Made by a program: the position numbers and the translations under genes. Of a stretch of 64,000 nucleotides of DNA, positions 57,341 to 64,000 are shown in pieces. The stretch lies in the NCBI RefSeq assembly GCF_030271255.1, contig NZ_JASJOM010000014.1, forward strand, positions 27,584 to 91,583, given 5' to 3'. Position 1 is the first letter of the stretch. Every line of letters starts with the position of its first letter. The stretch is from Peribacillus folii (GTDB taxonomy: Bacteria > Bacillota > Bacilli > Bacillales > DSM-1321). The notes beneath the pieces are model-generated. The model was not told the origin of the DNA. It was given only the letters and a program-made list of their open reading frames with translations, and did not search any database.

Positions 57341-57999
57341 CATTCTTCCAAAGCCGCTTCTTCCACGACCGGATAATGCTTCAAAAAGTAGATGAGCGAT
57401 TGGAGCTCGACGGCAAGGTCAATGTGGTGCACCCTAATGGATGGGGGCACAGTCAGCCGGGCAGGGGTGAAATTCAAGATTCCCTTGATGTCGGCCTTGA
57501 CTAAGCGATCCGTGATCGTTTGGGCCACTTGTGCAGGGACTGTCAAGATCGCAGCCGTAATATTATTTTCCTGCAATAGTGTATCGATTTGATCCATATG
57601 ATAGATCGGCACGTCGGCTATTTGCTTTCCGACTTTATCTTCGGAAACTTCAAATGCCATTTCAATCTTAGTATTATTATTTTTTATGAAATTATAATTC
57701 AAGAACGCGGTCCCTAAATTCCCCACCCCGATTAAAGCGACCTTCGTCAGCTCATCTTGGTCCAGTGTTTTCCTGAAGAAGGATAATAAATAATTGACAT
57801 TGTAGCCGTAGCCTTTTTTGCCAAGCGCTCCAAAATAGGAAAAATCGCGGCGGATGGTAGCGGAATCCACCTTTACGGCTTCGCTAAGCTCTGCCGAGGA
57901 AACCCTCTGCTTTCCTGAGGAGTGTAAGTTCTTTAAAAATCGATAATACAATGGCAGCCTTTTGGCAGTTGCCTGCGGTATCTTTGGGTCATGGTTCAT
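57340..57999 (-). CDS. rex: Redox-sensing transcriptional repressor Rex
   Basis: 219 aa. Represses fermentation and respiration genes when the NADH/NAD+ ratio is low and releases DNA on NADH binding. N-terminal winged helix (~10-80: [51 protein letters not shown]), Rossmann NAD fold with [18 protein letters not shown] (~88-105), domain-swapped C-terminal helix. Slightly longer than B. subtilis Rex. The tatAy-tatCy pair normally downstream is absent here. Stop abuts the shared terminator. Confidence 0.95.
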   Translation of the reverse strand: MNHDPKIPQATAKRLPLYYRFLKNLHSSGKQRVSSAELSEAVKVDSATIRRDFSYFGALGKKGYGYNVNYLLSFFRKTLDQDELTKVALIGVGNLGTAFLNYNFIKNNNTKIEMAFEVSEDKVGKQIADVPIYHMDQIDTLLQENNITAAILTVPAQVAQTITDRLVKADIKGILNFTPARLTVPPSIRVHHIDLAVELQSLIYFLKHYPVVEEAALEE

Positions 58000-58027
58000 T
58001 ATTCTTCCCCGCCTTCACACATGCTTT

Positions 58028-58534
58028 TCAATCTCTATTTGTTTGGTTTACTTGTCTTTTATAATCGTTGCTGGATACTCCGCCTGTTTTCTCCACTAAA
58101 AAGGTAGGCCCGATCACCATACCCTTGTCCAAGGCCTTACACATGTCATATACAGTCAGGGCAGTCACGGATGCAGCTGTTAACGCTTCCATTTCCACAC
58201 CTGTACTTCCTTTGGTCTTGGCTTCCGTTTCAATCCCAAGGCGATATCCCTGTGGTTCCCTTTCCCAATCAAAGGCGATATTGACGCCCTGCAGTGCGAT
58301 GGGATGGCACATCGGGATGATATTGGACGTACTCTTGCTGGCCATGATTCCCGCAACTTGTGCGACAGCCAATACATCACCCTTTTTCATTTTCTGATTG
58401 GTGATCGCTTCATATATTTCAGCGTTCACCAATATGCTCGATCGAGCCGTTGCCGTCCGGGTCGTTTCCGGCTTGGCACTTACATCGACCATTTTTGCCC
58501 TGCCTTGATCATTGAAATGCGTCAAGTCTGCCAT
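58028..58534 (-). CDS. moaC: Cyclic pyranopterin monophosphate synthase MoaC
   Basis: 168 aa. Converts the MoaA product (3',8-cyclo-GTP derivative) into cyclic pyranopterin monophosphate for molybdenum cofactor. Signature: [30 protein letters not shown] (~75-84) and [27 protein letters not shown] (~113-139) with the conserved Asp/Lys pair. AGGAGGGG before ATG. Precedes rex by 28 bp on the same strand, as in B. subtilis, so the two are likely cotranscribed. Confidence 0.95.
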   Translation of the reverse strand: MADLTHFNDQGRAKMVDVSAKPETTRTATARSSILVNAEIYEAITNQKMKKGDVLAVAQVAGIMASKSTSNIIPMCHPIALQGVNIAFDWEREPQGYRLGIETEAKTKGSTGVEMEALTAASVTALTVYDMCKALDKGMVIGPTFLVEKTGGVSSNDYKRQVNQTNRD

Positions 58535-58663
58535 TAAATAACCCCTCCTAAATAATACACTATTATTCCACTTTATGTAACAGCTTGTTTTCGCCCGGAA
58601 CCAAGCTATTGCCGATAATAACTATAATACGTTACACTTAAAATAATCAATTGAGGTGAAACT

Positions 58664-60583
58664 ATGATTTTATTACAAATCAATCAACTATCAAAATATT
58701 ACGGAGCTGAACTTATTTTATCAAACATGAAGCTCGAAGTTCAAAATAAAGATCGAATTGCACTTGTCGGGCGCAATGGTGCGGGTAAATCGACGCTGCT
58801 GAAGATCATAGCAGGGCAGCTATCGCATGATGGCGGTGAAATCATCAAGCCGAAAGGTGTCACCATCGGCTACATGGCCCAGGATACGGGCCTCGAGTCC
58901 GAGCTGACCATATGGGATGAGATGCTGACCGTATTCAAGGATCTTATGGACCAAGAGAAGGAGCTGCGCCGCCTTGAAGCGGATATGGCCAGGCCTGATG
59001 TGTTCGAGGATGAAGCCGTCTACCTAAAGGTGCTCAATGAATATGACGCGCTGATGGTCGCTTTCAAGGAAAAGGGCGGCTATCAGTATGAAGCGGATAT
59101 CCGGTCCGTACTGCATGGCCTTCAGTTCGCTGACTTTGACTATTCTACCTTGATATCCACTTTAAGCGGCGGACAGAAAACGAGGCTTGCATTAGGGAAG
59201 CTGCTGCTCAGGAAACCGGATATCTTGATCCTCGATGAGCCGACGAACCATTTGGACATTGAAACCCTCTCATGGCTGGAGCAATATTTACAGGGCTATC
59301 AAGGCGCTGTCCTAATCGTTTCCCATGACCGGTATTTTCTTGATAAAGTGGTCAATCAGGTTTATGAAATTTCCCGGAATAATATGAAAAAATACCATGG
59401 TAATTATAGTTCTTACCTGGAGGGAAAAGCCGAGGATTATGAGCGGGACATGAAGCTATTCGAGAAACAACAGGGAGAAATCGAAAAGCTCCGCGACTTC
59501 GTCCAACGGAACATCACAAGGGCCTCGACCACGAAAAGGGCACAAAGCAGGCGCAAGCAGCTTGAAAAGATGGAGGTACTGGACAAGCCGCAAGGTGATG
59601 AGAAATCCGCCAATTTTTCATTCCAGATCGAGAAGCAAAGCGGGAACGAGGTGCTTCAGCTCCAAGACCTGGCGATCGGATACGAAGACGAAACGGTCTC
59701 CAAAAACATTAACTCGCGGATGACGAAAGGCGAAAGCATTGCCCTCGTCGGTCCGAACGGGGTTGGTAAATCGACGTTACTGAAGACGATCATCTCCAAG
59801 CTGCCGGCACGTGCCGGGTCTTTCCGGTTCGGAACGAATGTCGACGTCAGCTATTACGATCAGGAGCAAGCCAACCTGATTTCCAATAAACGCGTTCTGA
59901 ACGAACTATGGGATGACTATCCCCTTAAACCGGAAAAGGATATCCGCACGGTTCTCGGGAATTTCCTTTTTAGCGGGGACGATGTTTTGAAAACCGTCTC
60001 CACTTTAAGCGGCGGGGAGAAGGCCCGCCTGGCGCTGGCCAAGATGATGATGGAAAAAGCGAATTTTTTGATTCTGGATGAGCCAACGAACCATTTGGAT
60101 CTCGACAGTAAATTGGTGCTTGAAAATGCCCTGATCGATTATTCGGGAACGATCCTTTTCGTCTCACATGACCGGTATTTCATTAATCGAATCGCCACGA
60201 AGGTCATCGAGCTCTCCAAGGATGGCAATGAGGAATTCCTCGGTGATTATGATTACTATGTCGAGAAAAAACAGGAGCAGGCGGAGATCAAGGCGCTTGA
60301 ACAGGAAAATCACGCGAAAACCGCCGATGTAGCTGTTGAAAAAACAAATTACAAAATCGATAAGGAAGCAAAAAAAGCTGAACGCCAGAGAAAACGCCGG
60401 ATAGAAGAAATCGAGGCGGCCATGGAACAGCTTGAAGCGGAAATAAACGAATACAATGAACTCCTGTGCGACCCAAATGTCTTCCAGGACCACGAAAAGG
60501 TGATGGAGGTCCAAACGAAGCTCGATCAAGCACAGGTTACCTTGGATCAGCTTCTCGAAGAATGGGCGGAATTGGATGGATGA
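58664..60583 (+). CDS. ydiF: ABC-F family ATPase (YdiF)
   Basis: 639-aa cytosolic ribosome-associated twin-ATPase without membrane domain. First cassette: GRNGAGKSTLLK (~36-47), LSGGQKTRLALGKLL, LILDEPTNHLD; interdomain linker with coiled, basic helices (~240-320); second cassette: GPNGVGKSTLLK, LSGGEKARLALAKMM, LDEPTNHLDLDSK. A charged C-terminal coiled coil (~545-639) follows. ABC-F proteins rescue or regulate translating ribosomes; this subgroup (YdiF/Uup-like) is not a known resistance type. Divergent from moaC, with a terminator at 60585. Confidence 0.94.
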   Translation: MILLQINQLSKYYGAELILSNMKLEVQNKDRIALVGRNGAGKSTLLKIIAGQLSHDGGEIIKPKGVTIGYMAQDTGLESELTIWDEMLTVFKDLMDQEKELRRLEADMARPDVFEDEAVYLKVLNEYDALMVAFKEKGGYQYEADIRSVLHGLQFADFDYSTLISTLSGGQKTRLALGKLLLRKPDILILDEPTNHLDIETLSWLEQYLQGYQGAVLIVSHDRYFLDKVVNQVYEISRNNMKKYHGNYSSYLEGKAEDYERDMKLFEKQQGEIEKLRDFVQRNITRASTTKRAQSRRKQLEKMEVLDKPQGDEKSANFSFQIEKQSGNEVLQLQDLAIGYEDETVSKNINSRMTKGESIALVGPNGVGKSTLLKTIISKLPARAGSFRFGTNVDVSYYDQEQANLISNKRVLNELWDDYPLKPEKDIRTVLGNFLFSGDDVLKTVSTLSGGEKARLALAKMMMEKANFLILDEPTNHLDLDSKLVLENALIDYSGTILFVSHDRYFINRIATKVIELSKDGNEEFLGDYDYYVEKKQEQAEIKALEQENHAKTADVAVEKTNYKIDKEAKKAERQRKRRIEEIEAAMEQLEAEINEYNELLCDPNVFQDHEKVMEVQTKLDQAQVTLDQLLEEWAELDG

Positions 60584-60584
60584 C

Positions 60585-60613
60585 AAAGACCAGAGTCTGA
60601 TGACTCGGTCTTT
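60585..60613 (+). terminator. Terminator of ydiF
   Basis: AAAGACC-GAGTC / GACTC-GGTCTTT stem with TTCTTTTT run. Confidence 0.85.
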
Positions 60614-60640
60614 TCTTTTTCACAGGAATGCGCGCTCAGG

Positions 60641-60787
60641 TTATCCACATACTTGTTAACAATTGAAGTGCCATTCACTGGTGGTAAAACGAGGTTATAC
60701 ACATTATCCACAGAAACATATCCACTTATCCACATATACACCCATTTATACACATGGTGTTTGATTTTTCAATAAACTTTATCCACA
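60641..60787 (+). promoter_or_regulatory. DnaA-box cluster between ydiF and tsaD
   Basis: Four perfect TTATCCACA (60641-60649, 60704-60712, 60726-60734, 60779-60787) and two TTATACACA (60695-60703, 60746-60754), all in one orientation, plus a weaker ATATCCACT at 60719. B. subtilis has a DnaA-box cluster next to this gene (gcp/tsaD) that titrates DnaA and tempers replication initiation. The position between convergent gene ends argues against a promoter role. Confidence 0.9.
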
Positions 60788-60817
60788 GAATATTCTATTT
60801 TTAAAAGATCGGGCAAA

Positions 60818-60849
60818 AAGGCAGGATCCCTTTTGAGAGATCCTGCCTT
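60818..60849 (-). terminator. Terminator of the tsaE-tsaB-rimI-tsaD operon
   Basis: AAGGCAGGATC / GATCCTGCCTT stem, followed on the minus strand by TTTTTG; directly behind the tsaD stop. Confidence 0.88.
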
Positions 60850-60857
60850 CTCATTCT

Positions 60858-61871
60858 TTAAAATGCTTCAATATCCAAGCCTGGATTTCCGTTCAGGTCC
60901 ATTCCGGAACGCTTGCCCTTTTCGAACATCACACTGCCGGCTGCACCAATCATGGCTGCATTGTCCGTGCAAAGATATAGGGGCGGGATGGATAGCTCGA
61001 TAGGCAGCTGCGAAAAAGCCTCCGTTAGCGCTTCTCTCAGACCCTTATTCGCCGCAACTCCCCCTGCAAGCAACACTTGTTTCACGTCATATTCCTTGGC
61101 AGCCTTCACAGCCTTCATGACAAGCACTTCTATTACGCTTGCCTGGAAGCTTGCAGCCAAATCTTCCGGTTCGATCTTTTCCCCGCGCTGTTCTGCATTA
61201 TGCAGCGTATTGATCACAGCCGATTTCAATCCGCTGAAGGAAAAGTCGTAGCTGCCTTCCAGCCATGCCCTTGGTAGCTTCAGCGTAGGCGAGCCCATTT
61301 GGGCGAGCCTATCGATATGAGGCCCGCCAGGATAGGGAAGCCCCAAAGTACGGGCCACTTTGTCATAGGCCTCCCCTGCTGCATCATCACGCGTCTCCCC
61401 TATCACCTTGAAGGAGCCCGGTTCGTCCAAAAGCACCAATTCGGTATGACCGCCTGAAACGACCAAAGATAGTGCAGGGTATTGAATTTCCTGAATAAGT
61501 CGATTCGCATAAATATGGCCGGCAATATGATGTATACCGACAATCGGGATCCCATGGGCAAAGGCCACTGCTTTAGCCGCATTCACGCCTATCAGGAGCG
61601 CCCCTACCAAACCAGGCCCTTCTGTAACGGCTATCGCATCCAAACCCTCATAGCCCACACCTGCCTGGCGGAGGGCTTCTTCCAGTACGAGCGTGATTTG
61701 CTCTACGTGATGACGTGAAGCTATTTCAGGGACGACGCCGCCAAAACGCTTATGGCTTTCTATTTGTGAAGCCACGACATTGCTCACTATCTCTGTTCCA
61801 TTCTTGATGACGGCAGCCGCTGTTTCGTCGCAGCTCGTTTCAATCCCTAATATAAGTTGATCTGTTTTCAT
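60858..61871 (-). CDS. tsaD: tRNA N6-adenosine threonylcarbamoyltransferase TsaD
   Basis: Transfers threonylcarbamoyl from TC-AMP to A37 of ANN-decoding tRNAs (t6A), together with TsaB and TsaE. 337 aa, ASKHA fold: [15 protein letters not shown], metal-binding HxxxH in [21 protein letters not shown], and C-terminal [19 protein letters not shown] 61871 overlaps the rimI stop by 4 bp (ATGA); an upstream GTG is less likely. Last gene of its operon. Confidence 0.96.
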   Translation of the reverse strand: MKTDQLILGIETSCDETAAAVIKNGTEIVSNVVASQIESHKRFGGVVPEIASRHHVEQITLVLEEALRQAGVGYEGLDAIAVTEGPGLVGALLIGVNAAKAVAFAHGIPIVGIHHIAGHIYANRLIQEIQYPALSLVVSGGHTELVLLDEPGSFKVIGETRDDAAGEAYDKVARTLGLPYPGGPHIDRLAQMGSPTLKLPRAWLEGSYDFSFSGLKSAVINTLHNAEQRGEKIEPEDLAASFQASVIEVLVMKAVKAAKEYDVKQVLLAGGVAANKGLREALTEAFSQLPIELSIPPLYLCTDNAAMIGAAGSVMFEKGKRSGMDLNGNPGLDIEAF

Positions 61872-62320
61872 GCAAAATTCACCCACATAACATAAGCATC
61901 TTCTAGGTTATCTGTATAATAATTTTTCCGGATTCCACCCTTTTGAAAACCTAGCTTTTCATAAAGTGAAATGGCCACTAGATTGCTGACGCGAACTTCA
62001 AGCGTCATCCTCACAACCCCCATGGCAATAGAAATTTCAATCATCTTCCTGAGCAGGGCTTCCCCAAGCTTTTGCCCGCGATATTCAGGCAGAATCGCAA
62101 TATTGGTGATGTGCGACTCATCGATGACGATCCACGCGCCGCAATAGCCGGCAATTTTCCCTTCGTCCTCGATCACCATGTATACAGCATATTGATTATG
62201 ATTCAATTCATTATAAAAAGCTTCCCGGCTCCAAGGCAACGTGAAGGATTGTGTTTCCACGTGCAGCACTTGGTCGATATCTTCCGTTTTCATCTTTCGG
62301 AACGTCAATGTTTTACTCAT
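61868..62320 (-). CDS. rimI: Ribosomal-protein-alanine N-acetyltransferase RimI-like
   Basis: 150-aa GNAT enzyme. N-terminal [34 protein letters not shown], CoA-binding [23 protein letters not shown] (R/Q-x-x-G-x-A type), [22 protein letters not shown]. Between tsaB and tsaD as in many Firmicutes. Acetylates the N-terminus of ribosomal protein S18 in E. coli; that target is assumed here. Confidence 0.93.
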   Translation of the reverse strand: MSKTLTFRKMKTEDIDQVLHVETQSFTLPWSREAFYNELNHNQYAVYMVIEDEGKIAGYCGAWIVIDESHITNIAILPEYRGQKLGEALLRKMIEISIAMGVVRMTLEVRVSNLVAISLYEKLGFQKGGIRKNYYTDNLEDAYVMWVNFA

Positions 62321-62341
62321 ATTAATCGGTCGCTTTCCTTT

Positions 62342-63034
62342 TTATTTCCCCTGCTGTTCAAGCCACTTAGCTTCTGCTTCGGCCATGCGTATATAGTTCG
62401 GTACAAACTGGTGAATATCCTCTTCAGGCTTATTAAGGCCAAGGAAGGCCAGCTCGCTTGGTCTTGAGTTGTAGGACTGTACCGGGGCAAATACGGCTGC
62501 TTCACCCAGTACTTCCATGATAGCATCCCGATGGATATCTGTATCTTGGCCGACAAATAAAATGGGGCGATTCAATTCCTTCAATTGTTTCGCCCATTCA
62601 GAGGATAGGATATTACAATCTTCAATCACCGGTTTTAACAGATTATTGTTCATTTCATATAATCCAGTATAAATCTGCCCTCTTCTTGCATCGAACAAAG
62701 GAGAAATCAGGCCGTTAAAATGGCGTCCATTAGCTGCCAATGCTTCCAGGCTCGAAACGCCTGATAACGGAATTTGGAGCGTCCAGGCCAACGTTTTCGC
62801 AATCGTCACGCCAATCCTTACGCCAGTATATGAACCCGGCCCCCTGGCAACCACTATCTTGGTCAATTCCTTCGGGACCGTATCGCAATCCTTAAGCAGC
62901 GTCTCGATGGCCGGCATGACCCGAACGGAATGATTTTTCTTTAAATTCGTCGTGTATTCTCCAATTACCTGGCTCCCATCCACAAGGGCGACCCCTAATG
63001 TGAAATTCGAAGTATCTATCGCTAAAACTTTCAT
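62342..63034 (-). CDS. tsaB: t6A biosynthesis protein TsaB
   Basis: 230 aa (B. subtilis 229). Inactive ASKHA-fold partner that dimerises with TsaD: MKVLAIDTSNFTLGVALVDG at the start, VVARGPGSYTGVRIGVTIAKTLAW (~67-90), SLEALAANG. The ATG at 63034 overlaps the tsaE stop by one base (TGATG), which favours it over the TTG one codon upstream. Needed for tRNA t6A modification. Confidence 0.95.
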   Translation of the reverse strand: MKVLAIDTSNFTLGVALVDGSQVIGEYTTNLKKNHSVRVMPAIETLLKDCDTVPKELTKIVVARGPGSYTGVRIGVTIAKTLAWTLQIPLSGVSSLEALAANGRHFNGLISPLFDARRGQIYTGLYEMNNNLLKPVIEDCNILSSEWAKQLKELNRPILFVGQDTDIHRDAIMEVLGEAAVFAPVQSYNSRPSELAFLGLNKPEEDIHQFVPNYIRMAEAEAKWLEQQGK

Positions 63035-63486
63035 CAAATAATCTCCTTACATAACGTTACATATCGTTCGCCTTTAGGCTCCAGGACAATTCGCCTGCTA
63101 GTATCACCGAGACGATAAATATAGATGGTCAAGATTTCATCAGGAAGCTGATCCTTTATTAAATGTGCCCATTCGACGACAGTCACACCATCACCTTCAA
63201 AATATTCATCGAAGCCTAAATCTTCTTCGGATTCACTTACCCGATATACATCCATATGGTATAAGGGCAATCGGCCCCTATATTCTTTTATGATCGTAAA
63301 AGTCGGGCTGTTCACCATCCTGGTAACGCCTAGCCCTTTCGCCAGCCCTTTCGTAAATGCCGTTTTTCCTGCACCCAAATCGCCTTCCAAGGCCAACACA
63401 TCACCGCTTGAAAGTCTTTGTGCCAGCTGCTGTGCAAAAAGGGCCGTTTCTTCTTCATTTCCTGAAATCCATTCAACCTGCTGCAT
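63034..63486 (-). CDS. tsaE: t6A biosynthesis ATPase TsaE
   Basis: 150 aa P-loop NTPase: LEGDLGAGKTAFTKGLAKGLG (~33-53), SPTFTIIKEYRGRLPLYHMDVYR (~64-86), GDGVTVVEWAHLI with the conserved W. Drives turnover of the TsaBD complex. First gene of the tsaE-tsaB-rimI-tsaD operon. thiL, which precedes it in B. subtilis, is absent: the region upstream is a terminator, tRNA and 5S rRNA. Confidence 0.95.
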   Translation of the reverse strand: MQQVEWISGNEEETALFAQQLAQRLSSGDVLALEGDLGAGKTAFTKGLAKGLGVTRMVNSPTFTIIKEYRGRLPLYHMDVYRVSESEEDLGFDEYFEGDGVTVVEWAHLIKDQLPDEILTIYIYRLGDTSRRIVLEPKGERYVTLCKEII

Positions 63487-63651
63487 ATATCAATCACCTT
63501 TATCATTATTGGCAAAATCATCACTCGGTTCCTGACATGAACCAGAAACGATATTCATTAAGGTAGTCAAAGAGCTCTATAAGTAGTTTACCTTGTTTCA
63601 AAAGAAGAAACAAATAAGTTAAGGTCCAATCATTCGAATTTTGGATAAAAC

Positions 63652-63682
63652 AAAAAAACGAAACATAAGTTTCGTTTTTTTT
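63652..63682 (-). terminator. Terminator of the rrn/tRNA transcript
   Basis: AAAAAAACGAAAC / GTTTCGTTTTTTT stem just after the tRNA on the minus strand, closing the rRNA operon before tsaE. Confidence 0.88.
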
Positions 63683-63687
63683 CATGA

Positions 63688-63761
<74 letters not shown>

Positions 63762-63793
63762 ACGGTATAAATGTTGCTTAATAAGTTAATTAC

Positions 63794-63910
63794 AGCTTGG
63801 CGACGTCCTACTCTCACAGGGGGAGACCCCCAACTACCATCGGCGCTGAAGAGCTTAACTGCCGTGTTCGGAATGGGAACGGGTGTGACCTCTTCGCTAT
63901 CGTCACCAAA
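63794..63910 (-). rRNA. rrf: 5S ribosomal RNA
   Basis: 117 nt from TTTGGTGACGATAGC to GACGTCGCCAAGCTG on the minus strand; conserved CCGAACACGG and GAGAGTAGGACG. The remaining bases to 64000 are the 23S-5S spacer; 23S would lie beyond the right edge. Confidence 0.97.
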
Positions 63911-64000
63911 CATATAAATTTTCAAGTACATTTATTATCATAACATATATGATTTCAAAATGCAAGAAGAAATTTTCATTCCTTCAAAACTAGATAATAG

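Overview
The window looks like a chromosome segment of a Bacillaceae member, most likely Peribacillus or a close Bacillus relative. This rests on the gene order moaC-rex-ydiK-ydiL-groES-groEL next to tsaE-tsaB-rimI-tsaD-ydiF (the B. subtilis ydi region), a gntRKPZ operon, HutP-type antitermination, strong GGAGG ribosome sites and TTG/GTG starts. The species cannot be fixed from the sequence alone.

Layout. 1-11760: end of a glycine-betaine ABC transporter (opuAA/opuAB), an amino-acid permease, hutP-hutH with the HutP target in between, a Fur-controlled divergent siderophore uptake locus (yfiY / yfiZ-yfhA type), and a frameshifted secreted serine hydrolase. 12163-13000: orphan polymorphic-toxin C-terminus and debris. 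13002-18190: complete gntRKPZ operon with operator, promoter and a cre-like site. 19311-22609: VOC protein and a large CHASE3-HAMP-GAF hybrid histidine kinase. 23232-30964: a one-strand catabolic cluster (ALDH, DapA-like lyase, FAD oxidase, MFS, EamA, RpiR regulator). 31335-36763: GNAT, EamA, MFS, a MocR regulator with two matching palindromic operators, and a lipoprotein.

36934-54089 is a mobile region. The last ~20 bp of groEL occur three times in the same orientation (36934, 39801, 54069), which marks two tandemly inserted integrative elements. The outer, older one (36934-39822) is decayed and has a broken tyrosine integrase. The inner one (39801-54089) ends in an integrase beside groEL and has a replication/regulation module (HTH, DUF3987, excisionase-like) but no virion genes. 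Its AT-rich cargo looks like anti-phage defence: a Septu-like pair in which the HNH domain fused to the ATPase has lost catalytic residues while the separate HNH protein keeps them; a nine-repeat zinc-ribbon protein with a Vsr/EDxHD-like nuclease domain inserted after repeat two; a translationally coupled Panacea-domain protein plus four-helix membrane protein; and an extra thymidylate kinase.

54070-64000 is core: groESL under CIRCE, ydiLK, rex, moaC, an ABC-F ATPase, a cluster of six DnaA boxes, the t6A genes tsaD-rimI-tsaB-tsaE, an initiator tRNA-Met and 5S rRNA at the end of an rrn operon. Two intergenic spots carry six-unit arrays with the same 20/21-bp period but different sequences.
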